NCBI GenBank assembly: GCA_024610705.1
Contig: JANDEH010000009.1
Span: forward strand, 50,453,565 to 50,517,564
From: Tetragnatha versicolor
Taxonomy: Eukaryota; Arthropoda; Arachnida; Araneae; Tetragnathidae
Length of the DNA stretch: 64,000 nucleotides
Reading direction: 5' to 3'
Part shown: one piece after another, positions 39,801-50,515 of the stretch
How the letters are laid out: the number at the start of each line of letters is the position of its first letter
How positions within the stretch are numbered: the stretch's first letter is position 1
Notes under the pieces: generated by a model
What the model was told of the DNA's origin: nothing
The model's input: the letters and a program-made list of their open reading frames with translations, nothing else
Databases searched by the model: none
Translations under genes and position numbers: made by a program

Positions 39801-39949
39801 CTTTAGGTGTGGAAGAGTTAAAGAACCAAAATTAAACTCAGTTTCTCATACGAAAATATACTCTGGAAATACTACACATTTAAAACTTTTCATGTACGCA
39901 TGCACGCATCATACAATTTTATAGAGATTTGAAAATTTATCACTCTAAT
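36881..39949. other. AT-rich intronic DNA, nothing recognised
   Basis: A slightly less AT-rich part lies at 38880-39130. Two frames of 81 and 90 codons lack motifs. Nothing else found. Confidence 0.4.
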
Positions 39950-40760
39950 AACTCAACTTCCAAATCCCTGCTAGTTCCCATAGGCTTTAGGGGAACATCT
40001 TCCCTTGAGAAACATTTGAATCGGAATACAGAAGGTACGAATCCGATTGCCGGCATTCTACACAGTCATTACATCATACTCGCTGCAGATTACACGCAAA
40101 AAAAAGAAGACTCGGCGTAGTTTCGGTTTGAGACACGCAAAAAAAACATTTAATCGATACCCTAAAACAAAGACTAGTTAACTAATCCAGTTTTCTTTTC
40201 GTTCTTCTGTTTATAAGATAAAAGTACAATCCGTCACTGTCAAATAGAAACTCTAATAACCATTTGTAACGCCAAACCACTTTGGCCTCCGATGCATTTT
40301 TCATATTTGAAATAATATATTTAGATATCCACGTTCTGGTTTCTTCAGCTGTAGCCAGCTGTAAAGGTGAAGGAGAGGCCATCGTTAAAGGGAGGAGCTA
40401 AACGGGCAATAGTGTATGTAATTCGTTACGAGTCCCGAGTCGGGGATCTCTCGATGATGATCTAACAAGCGAGGCTTCGGAGAAAAATGCCCAAGCCACC
40501 TCTGGCCAGGCTGCTTGCTCTTGATCAGGCACGATAGCCACAGTAGCAGTCACGACTGAGGATTGGAAAATTTCCTCTATCAGATACCCCTTCTGCATTC
40601 CAAGAGGCGACGAAATGATCTCTGCTGCTTTTGCTTTCTTCTTCTCCTCCTCGTGGAAGAATGGCGGGGGGACGTAATAATTACAACCGATGCCAGGAGC
40701 ATTAATAATGGAAATTGCGTTGCTATGGGGGTGAGGGACGGTCAACTTCTGGACGGTACT
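39950..40760. promoter_or_regulatory. GC-richer island before the minisatellite
   Basis: Open frames exist on the minus strand (40398-40790, 130 codons; 40182-40382, 66 codons) and antisense to the first. None has a recognisable domain, signal peptide or splice context. The longer one runs into the first repeat unit. I leave it uncalled as a gene. Confidence 0.35.
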
Positions 40761-41790
40761 GCAGTCGAGGCCAAAGAGTAGCCAAGCCAATGCTCAGATT
40801 GAAAATTTTATAGTGGGTTAGTCTGCAGTTGAAGCCAAAGTGTAGCCAAGGCATGGGTTGGTATGCAGTTGAAGCCAAAAAGTAGCCAAGGCAATGCTCA
40901 GATTGAAAATTTTATAGTGGGTTGGTCTGCAGTTGAAGCCAAAGAGTAGCCAAGGCATGGGTTGGTATGCAGTTGAAGCCAAAGAGTAGCCAAGGCAATG
41001 CTCAGATTGAAAATTTTATAGTGGGTTCGTCTGCAGTTGAAGGCAAAGAGTAGCCAAGGCAATGCTCAGATTGAAAATTTTATAGTGGGTTGGTCTGCAG
41101 TTGAAGCCAAAGAGTAGCCAAGGCAATGCTCAGATTGAAAATTTTATAGTGGGTTGGTCTGCAGTTGAAGGCAAAGAGTAGCCAAGGCAATGCTCAGATT
41201 GAAAATTTTATAGCGGGTTGGTCTGCAGTTGAAGGCAAAGAGTAGCCAAGGCAATGCTCAGATTGAAAATTTTATAGCGGGTTGGTCTGCAGTTGAAGGC
41301 AAAGAGTAGCCAAGGCAATGCTCAGATTGAAAATTTTATAGCGGGTTGGTCTGCAGTTGAAGGCAAAGAGTAGCCAAGGCAATGCTCAGATTGAAAATTT
41401 TATAGTGGGTTGGTCTGCAGTTGAAGGCAAAGAGTAGCCAAGGCAATGCTCAGATTGAAAATTTTATAGTGGGTTGGTCTGCAGTTGAAGGCAAAGAGTA
41501 GCCAAGGCAATGCTCAGATTGAAAATTTTATAGTGGGTTGGTCTGCAGTTGAAGGCAAAGAGTAGCCAAGGCAATGCTCAGATTGAAAATTTTATAGCGG
41601 GTTGGTCTGCAGTTGAAGGCAAAGAGTAGCCAAGGCAATGCTCAGATTGAAAATTTTATAGCGGGTTGGTCTGCAGTTGAAGGCAAAGAGTAGCCAAGGC
41701 AATGCTCAGATTGAAAATTTTATAGTGGGTTGGTGGGCTGTTGAAGCTAAAGAGGAACCAAAACATCAACTGCGAAAATGCTCGAATTGA
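40761..41790. repeat. 64-bp minisatellite with 40/64 alternation at its left end
   Basis: Unit GCAGTTGAAGGCAAAGAGTA through GCCAAGGCAATGCTCAGATT to GAAAATTTTATAGYGGGTTG, spaced exactly 64 bases from 40969 to 41673. At the left, unit starts fall at 40761, 40825, 40865, 40929 and 40969 (64, 40, 64, 40): the 40-base units lack the TGCTCAGATTGAAAATTTTA block. Inner units are almost identical (GGC vs GCC, TAGTG vs TAGCG variants), which suggests recent homogenisation. Copies decay to 41790, and a fragment may recur near 42048-42092. Confidence 0.95.
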
Positions 41791-44700
41791 AAATTCTAAG
41801 CAAAACTATTCAATGTTTGGTAAGACTAGATGTTTTTACAGATATCCACAACGGATTGCTTAGTTTTCAGCAAATCTATTGTCAATTATGATGTTTCTTG
41901 AAAAGATTCCTAAAAAGTGACACCAGAACTTAATTTTAAATTCTGTGTACTGTGCTATAAAATGAATGAGGAAGTTCAGCAGTTTTAAGATGAATCAAAG
42001 GTTTAAATTTTAAGTTCTCTACTATTATTATGACTACATTGTTCACGAGTGAAACCGGTAGTTGCAGTAAAGAAAGGCCAAGACAATGCTTTAAAAATGA
42101 TAAAAAATCTCGGATCCCAAGGCAAAAATATTATCAAAGATTGGCTTTTGAACAAAATACTATGTACTCAGATTCAATAAAGGAATTGAAAAAGAAAAAT
42201 ATCTGGTTTAAAATTCTATTTCATACAATTTCCAAACTTTATAACCAGCAAATAAGAGAGAATGGCAAATCCATAAGATCCTCATTGCTAGAAATTGTTT
42301 AGTTTTAAAATTCTATATTAAATATCATGAAACACTTTTTAAGAAGTTTGAAGGGTTATTGTTGAACAATACTGAAAAAAGGAGTTGCAGTAATATAATA
42401 ACAATAAAAGAAAAGCATTTCATTCTCAGAAAAGCTGACTATTTTAATAAATTTTATTTTTAAACTAAGAACTAGTGATTACAGCTATAAAATGTTTGAT
42501 GATAGCTCTGTTGAATGCGAATGATGTATCCCGTTATTTCACATAAAATATAAAAAAAAAGAGTCTTAGCTAATTCAATATTTACGAGTAGAAAAACCGA
42601 GTTGCGAAAGTATTTAATTTTAAAGTCTAGAAATGTATTGTTTTAAAATTGTAAGCTACACACACCACGAGAAATTGTCGGACACTATGCTTGATTGAGG
42701 TAAATTATTTCAGGATAGGTCTCTTTTAAAAATATACCCTTTAAAAAATATACTTTTAGAAGTTCCCCTGACAACACAATACACAAAAGAAAAATATATT
42801 TTTTCCAATTCCAATCATCATCGGAATTAGTTTAATTCTGAGTTAAAAGGATATCCAGCATACAGTTATGTATTCATTTCAAATGAAAAGAGATCCACAC
42901 AAATAAAGTTCCACACAAACACTAAAAGAAATAGTTATTGAATACCACATATTCACTTAAAATTAACTCCCTCAGAGGATCTTCTACATACATAAAACGA
43001 GGTGAGGGATTTTTAGGGATTAAACAGAAATTTTATTGAAAAGGTAAACTCGCGATTGAAATATACTATTCTTAGGTTTTAATCAAAAGAGGATGCAAAC
43101 GTAAATGCAAGTAATTCATCCGGTCCAATTTGAAATCAGTTCGAGTTTTGGGAACAAATTTTAAAGAAAAGTCGAGCTTTGCTCTTACGTCTTGTGGTCA
43201 GGATGATTAAATGGTCATCGTACCATACTTGATCCACCTCCAATAATTACTTTTAGCAAACGTATTAAAAAATTAAATGCTTTCTGAGGTAGCATTTGAA
43301 CGCATATACATATCGTGTATTACCGCTTTAAAATAAAAACATTTACTTTGATGGACAGTATGATGCGATTTAAAAATAGCTGACGCAAAGAGTATTCAAC
43401 ATTTCATACAACTCGAAATTGGGTGTTTTATTAAAGTCTAACCATCTAATTCTAAACTGGTTCAAAAACTCGTCCAAAATTACAGAAGAAAAATTTGCCA
43501 AATATACAAACTTCATTTTGCCGAGAGCAGTTTTCTTAAAGGATTAGCAGTCTTCAGAGTAGACTTGATTAGTGTTTTCTTTAACATTAACCGGCTTGGC
43601 TTCCTATTTAACCCCATTGGGCTTTCCTTTGAAATAAGACAGAGAAGGAAGTGGAAAATGGAAAGAGAAAAATTTTGAGATTCAGATGAAAGGAGAGAAG
43701 GGGGGCTTCCCTCATATTTTTTAACTAAATTGGTAGTTAGGAAAAAATGTTAAGTTTCCAACACCTTCCCATCAAATAAAAAAGTGCATATTTAAGTTTA
43801 AGTGTTTTACGTTATTAAGCAAAGTTACGCTTGGAGTTAAATGCAAATTTTTTAGAATTGTTTTGTTCTATTGCTTTGAAATAAATTTGATACAAGAATG
43901 ATTCAGGGGCGAAACTTTTTCTGATTCTTTTTATAATTTAAATATTTATTTAAGAAATTCGTTTTTCTGAATTGTGGACTAGCTATTTTCTTTTTTTCTT
44001 TAGCGACGTACGCGATTTTCGTAGCGACGTTTCAGGCAAACTTGGGTTTATATTAAATTTTTATTGCATATTAATATTAAGTAGCAAATTATGTTTTTAT
44101 CTAATCATAAAAAATTAATCATTTCTAAGATAAGTGTATTTTTTATAATTTATTTCTTAAGCGAATGTATTAAGTCTTAATATTATAATTTAAATTATAT
44201 TTTCCACCGTATGTTTTTGTTAAAACTATTCCATTCAACAAAAAATGGATATTTAACATTGCACATTTCGCAATTTTCACACATTTTTAAAATTTAAAAG
44301 TAGTGAAATGCTAAAGTGAAGTTGTTCTTTTAGCTTTTTATATTTAAAATATTTGAAACATATCCTTATTTTATTTTTAAAATATCCGTTCAGAAAACGA
44401 TTTCGGAGGAGTATTTGTAGAACTATATTTTTCTGATTGAGAAATGTATTTTGTGATTTAAAAATAAAAGTAAATATCTTAACTACCTAATGCAACCCAA
44501 TACGAATTTGAACTTATTTCTTAAAACCACTCAAAAACATTTATCTGATCTTCTAGTAAGACTATTTTACAAAAGATTTTATTAACGTTACTCGTGACCA
44601 ACGACTTGTTGCCATATTTGATTCTCAGTATTTAAACCAATTGAAGAAAAAACAAAAAATGCCTGCTTCATTAGCCCGGTATAAGGCAGGACACATTACA

Positions 44701-45500
44701 AAAGAATAAGGTAAGGGGTTTAACAATGAAAATTCTTACGTATTTTTTGCATTAGATACTAATTAAGGCTTCTAAGAATATTTCCATCAGTTCCTTTATG
44801 TTTAGTATGCTGTTCTCATTAAATGGAATTTGCTTTTAACATAAAAAATGTCAGCTTTTTATATACATTTTACGAGATTCATAAAGCGGTAATCTCTTTT
44901 AGATCCTAATATTTAGCAAACATTACTGGCTTCGGAATGCTTTGCGATCATGCATTACTTAAATCAAGTTATGCACAAGTTTATATTGTTTTATAAATAA
45001 CTATATGCATATAATCGACGACAATGCTCAAGGATAAGCTTAACTTCTCTTTTTTAACCCCAGATGTGGTTTTGTGAATTTCCCTTTTTTGCTTTCAGAT
45101 TGTGTTGTAAAGTAAAATCAAGTTTTTAGTTTTTAAGTCATCAAAGCCTATCAGAATCCTCTCATCAAAAAGGTTATTCTTAAACTATTTCTAGTTCAGA
45201 AAACTATAAAGATGCATTTCTTCATCAGAATATGAACTCCCATTTTTGGTTTCAAAGAAGTACTTTGAACTGGTATGTGGTTTTATGTAAGAATGGATAA
45301 ATCAAATATCTTGTATGTACATTATAAAATTTAAATCTCTCAATTCCATACAATGCTTTAATAACTTCGCCAAAATCCTACTTTTCAATTTCAAAAGAGG
45401 TTTCAAGATAACCCGCAATTGTAATCCGACCCGCTTAAAAAATCGCATTAAATAGCCTGCTGTTAAAACGAGTTTGACACTCATGAGGTAAATTATACGA
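41791..45500. other. AT-rich intronic DNA, nothing recognised
   Basis: Apart from the possible decayed minisatellite fragment near 42050, no element or credible frame was seen. Confidence 0.4.
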
Positions 45501-45506
45501 CACAGC

Positions 45507-45621
45507 TTCGATAAGAGTCGACCAGCCGCCATGTTCACCCACAGCTCAAATGATAACACGCAACCATGTAGATTTAACTTGAGCTGTGGGTAAACATGGC
45601 GGCTGGTCGACTCTTATCGAA
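45507..45621. mobile_element. Hairpin element with 43-bp arms (115 bp)
   Basis: Left arm 45507-45549 starts TTCGATAAGAGTCGACCAGC. The right arm 45579-45621 is its reverse complement with one mismatch, around a 29-base loop. The GC-rich arms contrast with the AT-rich flanks. Probably a tiny fold-back MITE; no target duplication is evident. Confidence 0.75.
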
Positions 45622-45680
45622 TATGTGCCAATTGTACTTATTTTCGTCAGAGACAGTTCCAAAATTTCCAATAAAAAGTA

Positions 45681-46571
45681 TAGGGTGAGTTGGGGTAAAA
45701 TGGGTCAATTTTAAGGTACTTTCACATTCTAAGTTTTATTTCATCAAAACTATTATTTTTTAATGATTTCTTTCAATTGGATCTTGACATTACAATCCTT
45801 CAAATCCTTTTCATCTAATTTTATCAAATATTTTTTAGTTATAAGTTGGTTAAACTTAGCATCAAAAGTAATGACCTATTTTACCCCAATGTGGGGTAAA
45901 ATGGGTCTCATTGCAAAAACATGTCCAAAATATATTTATTACTAAATATACATGAAAATAAGAAAAAAGGCAATCGGCTAAGCCGTTTTTATCTGAAAAA
46001 ATTTGTTTTAAGTTGCACTTTTAGGAAATTGTAAAAGTCCGGAGTTAATGAACATTGTTCAAATTTAGCATTTAAAATACTTCGTTTGGATAAAAAAATA
46101 AACTTGTATGACAGTTCAATGTATATTTGAAGGAAATAAGTTAAAAACATTGTTTTACTTAATACAGAAGGCCTCCTAACTATGACCCATTTTACCCCAA
46201 GTACAAAATATTGTTATAAAAGATAATATATTTTATATTTTTCCAAGCTGATTGGCTTGAAATGTCTCTCAGACTTTCTTTTATGGAAAAATATTACATA
46301 AGTATGCTGTAATTTATTACAATATATAGATATTTTGTAAGTTAGTAAATCCTGTTTTTTCGATGACATCATTTACGGTTCAAATTAAATATTTTTTCAG
46401 TCCTCAAATTCATAAATCTTAATTTTTGACAGTCGAAAAATATTGCCAACAGATAAAAGATTATAATACAAAAAAATGAGCGAAAATTATTCAATTTAAA
46501 TTTGATTTATATCGAGTTAATTAAAACTGACCCATTTTACCCCAAGACCCATTTTACCCCAACCCACCCTA
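45681..46571. mobile_element. TA-flanked MITE with repeated GGGGTAAAATGGGTC motif (891 bp)
   Basis: Ends TAGGGTGAGTTGGGGTAAAA and, read inward from the right, TAGGGTGGGTTGGGGTAAAA. The motif GGGGTAAAATGGGTC or its complement also appears inside (near 45881-45907 as a palindrome, near 46184, and twice at the right end). TA flanks fit Tc1/mariner-type insertion. No transposase. Confidence 0.85.
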
Positions 46572-46974
46572 TTTAATAAATTGCTAACTCCTATGATGAA
46601 CTGTTTTTCAGTGGATAAGCGTTTATCTCTATTTACCCAAAAATTTGCCTTAGTGTTTGTACAAGACTTCTTGTAGATATTCCCTGCTTTTCAAACGCCT
46701 TAAATAACAATGTGATATTGCTTGAGAAATTTTAGTTTATGTGATTCTAAGACTACAGGTACAGTAAGTCAATCATTTATCATGGAGGCTTCAACATTAT
46801 TTCCCAAGTCTGATCATCTGAAGAGAACTAGTCTTGGATAAGCTAAATCAACTACTACTACTATGCACTAGAAAATTAGATTTGAGAACTGGTCTACCCG
46901 ATTGAGTGCACTTATATTGCTGTAAAACTTTTGAATACAGAGAACTTAAGCTAGTGACAAATAAATAAAAAAGG
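46572..46974 (-). other. Start of the ds intron beside the donor
   Basis: Unique AT-rich sequence, nothing recognised. Confidence 0.4.
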
Positions 46975-46980
46975 GCTTAC
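46975..46980 (-). other. 5' splice donor of the ds coding exon
   Basis: Reads AAAG|GTAAGC on the minus strand, a strong donor. The frame runs on only nine more codons before a stop. The homology to Ds (...CxLKV...) fits a phase-0 junction after the Lys codon, so the next exon should begin with a Val-type codon. Confidence 0.9.
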
Positions 46981-48747
46981 CTTTAGGAAGCAGGTCCCGA
47001 CGTTCTCATTTTCCGGTACAGTGACGTTGTAAAAGCTCTGATCGAAAATCGGCTCATTGTCGTTGACGTCACTGATCGTCACCACAATCGTCGTACTCGA
47101 CGACAGCGGTGGCACCCCATTGTCCGTTGCCACCACCGTGATTTTGGGGATGGGGTTGGTCTCGCAGTCAATGTGGGTGCGCGTGGTGATCAGGCCCGTG
47201 CGGCTGTCGATCTGAAACCACTGAGAATTCGTTTCGGGGGTGTCTTTGATAGAGTAAGACACGATAGAATTGTTGCCCTCGTCTCTGTCAACGGCAGACA
47301 GCTGGAAGACGGAGGTGCCCGGGTCGGCCACTTCGAGAACGTTCGCGTAGTACATGGTGTGGTCGAACTCGGGCGCGTTGTCGTTGGTATCCGTCACGCA
47401 CAGCTTGAACGTCCGAGACGTGTTCAAGGGAGGGTTCCCTTGGTCCGTCGCCGTCACCACCATCGTGTAGTTGGGCTTGACCTCCCGGTCCAGCGGATGG
47501 GACACGATGACCAGGTAGATGATGTTGTCCTGCGTGGTCAGTCCGAAGTAGCCGTCGCCGCCTTGGAGGGTGACGTTGACGTTGGCGTATTCCTCCTTGG
47601 AGTCGGGGTCGTTGACGCTGATCCGCGCTACGAACTCTCCTGGTCGGGCGTCTTCGGATATCTTCGGGGAGGCGTCTTCGCTGAGGAAGATCAGGTTGAT
47701 GGTCGGCTGGTTGTCGTTCACGTCGGTGACGCGGATGGAGACGAAAGCGGTGGTCTCAAGAGGCTGGACTCCGCTGTCTCGGGCGACCACCACCAACTCG
47801 TGGACGTCTTTCGACTCGAAATCCAACGGCTTGTTGACGGATATGACGCCCATTTTGGGGTCGATGGAGAACTTGTTATCCCTGTCGCTCTGGCGACGGT
47901 TGATGGAGTAGGTGATCCGCCCGTTCTCGTCCGTGTCAGTGTCGGTGGCGAAGACCCTCAGTACGCTGCTGCCGACCGTCGCGTTCTCAGCGATGGTCGC
48001 GAAGTAGCGGCTCTGGTTGAAGATCGGCTGGTTGTCGTTGACGTCTTGAATGGTGATGTTGACGGTCATGGACCCTTTCAGCGGGGGAGTGCCGCCGTCG
48101 TAGGCCTCGATCAGAAGGCTGTAGAAAGGGGTGGTTTCCCTGTCCAGAAAACCGTTGATCTGCAGGTCCAAATAAAGGACGTCGTCTCTTTCCCTGTGGG
48201 AGGACAGCCGAAACGCGTTGTTGGTGTTCCCCGACACGATCTCGTACCTCTGCGTGTTGAAGATCCCGAGATCTCGATCTTTCGCCGGATTGAGGGTCCG
48301 TTTCATGTCTCTGGGGGTGTTTTCTGGGAACTCGATAGTCATGAAGGGGGTCGGGAACTTGGGGGCGTTGTCGTTCTCGTCTCGCACTTGGATCTCGACC
48401 CGTATGTTCTCGCCGCTGAGTGGGATAGCGACGAAGGAATAATAGCTCCTCACTTCTCTATCCAGCACGATGCTGCTGCGTATCTCCCCAGTAGACTGGT
48501 CAATGTGCAGGTCAGAATCGACAGCACTTCCGGGCACGGGCACGATCAGATACGGGGGCGGGGGAGGAGGTTTGGGGCTGGCCGACCGGCTCTGCCCGAT
48601 GTACCCTATGGTGGTGCCTACCCCCAGACCCTCCGAGATTTCAAACTCTTGCAGGTATTCTGTCCGCACACACCGAGAAAGCAGGAGTGAGAGGGCTAGC
48701 CTCAGAAACAAGTTGAATCGCCATCTTTCTAGGGAAGCCATGCTCAT
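46981..48747 (-). CDS. ds: Dachsous cadherin, first coding exon (partial CDS, 589 codons)
   Basis: N-terminal part of Dachsous, the single-pass giant cadherin that binds Fat on neighbouring cells and controls planar polarity and Hippo-dependent growth. Visible: a basic/hydrophobic signal peptide (about residues 9-27); EC1 about 31-122, EC2 132-234, EC3 243-341, EC4 350-452, EC5 461-559, and the start of EC6. Calcium-linker motifs are DENDN 123-127, DVNDN 235-239, DVNDN 342-346, DTNDN 453-457 and DVNDN 560-564. LDRE-type motifs fall at 95, 201 and 419, with PEN/AEN glutamates at 141, 253 and 578. There are several N-x-S/T glycosylation sites. A run of six prolines (60-65) lies in EC1. The known family has about 27 EC repeats, so most of the protein lies beyond this window. 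The exon ends in phase 0 after an AAG Lys codon, next to GTAAGC. An in-frame TGA directly precedes Met1. Met3 (48741) has a better start context (A at -3, G at +4) and may be the true start. The exon is much more GC-rich than its surroundings. Family assignment is by resemblance to Drosophila Ds from memory. Confidence 0.95.
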
Positions 48748-48871
48748 TCACTCATTTGTGATAAGCTCAAAAGGGAGAAATAACACACTGAGAAGCTTCG
48801 TCCACGCACAACACATAGCTTGACATATTGGTCCACTTTGTTTACTTCCAGATCATAGTCCTTTGATACTC
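48748..48871 (-). other. ds: ds 5' leader in the coding exon, with four upstream ATGs
   Basis: The minus strand reads CTAAT, then a pyrimidine tract (TCCCTCCTTCTTTTCCAG), then G. This is a textbook branch point and acceptor ending at 48872, so the leader in this exon is 48748-48871. It carries four uORFs: 48856-48842 (4 codons), 48826-48767 (19 codons), 48816-48748 (22 codons, its TGA abutting the main ATG) and 48755-48744 (3 codons, overlapping the main ATG). Alternative reading: TATAAAA at 48900-48894 is about 30 bases upstream of 48870 and could be a TATA box, making this a transcription start rather than an acceptor. Confidence 0.65.
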
Positions 48872-48900
48872 CTGGAAAAGAAGGAGGGATTAGTTTTATA
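48866..48900 (-). promoter_or_regulatory. 3' splice acceptor (or TATA-type start) upstream of ds
   Basis: The same 35 bases contain TATAAAA, a CTAAT branch-like site and a TTTTCCAG|G acceptor. I favour the acceptor because the pyrimidine tract is long and uninterrupted and there is no good initiator about 30 bases after TATAAAA. Confidence 0.6.
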
Positions 48901-49912
48901 TGCCAAAACATATGCAATGCAAGTTACTCTTTTCTACAATAATACGATACTAATACGAAAAATGCGTTTTCATAAATATGCATAAATTTATAAATTATAA
49001 AAGATTATAAAGCTATTTTATAGGTTAAAACAAATTAGATGCTTATGGGGGTTATAAAAACTATTACAAATTTGATAAGCATTTGCGAACTTGCTATGAA
49101 CACTAATCTAAATCAAAATACAACATTGATTATCAAAAAAAGTTTATAAAAAAACCTTGGGTTTATTTAATTCTACCTTATAAAAACATGATAATCAAGT
49201 GCATGTGGAATAAATAGCCACTCGACTATAAATAAGTTGAAGAGAAAACAATATGCGTGTGGGTTGGTGAATGGGAAAAATCTCATCTCACAACAGTCAC
49301 AAGTTTAACAAGTTGACATGACAATTGTTTTGCCAATTTTACTTTTAAAATTGTTTTAATATAAGTTCAAAAGCAGGAGGAATTGTAAAAATCAATTTAG
49401 AAAACTACGAGATAATATAATGGTGACAATAACTTTATTTGTCAATGAAAGCAGTAATCAGTCAAAATCGTAGAAAATGTATCATAAAAATTAAATCAGT
49501 TTAGCAAAGAGATGAAACTTCTATATGCAATTAAAAAAACTTCAAATATCTCTAATTTTATATTCCTGCTAAATATTTAAATTGCAAAATAAAAAGATAC
49601 AGGGATAAGGTGTTTTCGATAATCTTTCCATGCATTTTCTAGCGATGTAAATGTTAACGGAATTCGAATATTTTTTTTAGATAATTTGAATAAAAAGTAA
49701 CCTATATCTTAAAGATAACACAAATGGAGACAGTATTATTAATATTATTTTAAAAGAATGAAAAACAAATATAGAAAAACTACACTCCAAGCTCCCTCAT
49801 TAAATACTTCGATCCTAAATAAAAAAGGTTGCCACAAAATAAACAACAAAAGGAACACAGAGTTTACCGCATTTTGCGAAAGAAGGCGCGATGCAGCAAC
49901 CTCCCCGCTTAC
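48872..49912 (-). other. Leader intron or proximal 5' flank of ds
   Basis: AT-rich, no repeat or frame supported. It would be a 1,041-base intron if the candidate first exon at 49913-50299 is right. Confidence 0.35.
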
Positions 49913-50299
49913 GAGTAGCTGCCAAACCAGGCAACCACTCCGTCGAATGAGTTCACTTGATGGCAGAACCGTGATGGTTGAGTACAGGTATTTCTAATAG
50001 AGGTCGCGGCAAGAGGAGAAAATTAAAAAACCGGCAATAAACAAAAAACATCCGTGCAAGTAGCCACCTTAATGGGCTGACCTTGCCCTTGCAGCGCCCG
50101 GCTTCGTTTGCCCCTCTTCCCTTGCCTAAAGAAGCCGTCTGGGGAAGGAAAGAGAAGCTGAATGAAAGTTATTCAGCTCTCTTTCCGAAAAGGCTGGATT
50201 CATTCGGAAGAGAGGTGTGATAACTCGGAACGTCTCGCTGCTCGGACAGATATGCTTGAGTGTTTTTCGGGGAACTTCTCTTCGCTCTTGGCTGGTAAT
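49913..50299 (-). other. Candidate non-coding first exon of ds
   Basis: A GC-richer island whose minus strand contains CTACTC|GTAAGC (donor at 49912-49907), the nearest plausible donor upstream of the acceptor at 48872. An initiator-like TCATT lies at 50301-50297 with a TATA-like box 29 bases upstream. This is inference from signal spacing only. Confidence 0.2.
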
Positions 50300-50328
50300 G
50301 ATAGGGGACGGTTTCGGGAAAAAATATA
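50297..50328 (-). promoter_or_regulatory. Candidate TATA/Inr core promoter, minus strand
   Basis: TATATTTT starts at 50328 and the Inr-like TATCATTAC places the +1 A at 50299, 29 bases downstream, the normal TATA-to-start distance. AT-rich genomes give many chance TATA boxes, so confidence is low. Confidence 0.2.
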
Positions 50329-50515
50329 ATGTAAATTAGGATGAATATGCGTGGGAAGGACCGTTAGGGGTTCCGACCCATGTGGGAATAGTTATCCACC
50401 GAGACGAAACTGTTCGGGGGGGAAAATACTTTTTAAGTTGTGTGCTTTGTAGAAAACAAATACGACGGTAAGGTTTTTCTCCCGGTTGTATGACTAGTAC
50501 AAAAATATTACGATT

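Larger units (their letters stand above)
1..46980 (-). other. ds: Large ds intron (5' part); no second exon found
   Basis: Everything downstream of the ds donor in this window lacks another cadherin motif: no GAYGTNAAYGAYAAY-type linker on the minus strand and no open frame with family features. I infer one intron of at least 47 kb, continuing past position 1. A very small exon could be missed by eye. Its contents are itemised separately. Confidence 0.7.

Noticed and set aside
40398..40790. 130-codon minus-strand frame next to the minisatellite
   Set aside because: No domain, no splice or promoter context, overlaps another frame on the opposite strand and runs into the first repeat unit.
40761..41790. 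CRISPR-like array
   Set aside because: The whole 64-base unit is conserved with no variable spacers, in an animal genome; it is a minisatellite.
47173..48690. 505-codon plus-strand open frame opposite ds
   Set aside because: It is the antisense shadow of a GC-rich coding exon. Its residue pattern (Val/Gly/Arg/Asp-rich) mirrors the DxNDN-type codons on the minus strand and has no domain of its own.
48894..48900. TATAAAA as the main ds promoter
   Set aside because: It lies directly beside a strong branch point, pyrimidine tract and AG, and no good initiator sits about 30 bases downstream. Kept only as an alternative reading.
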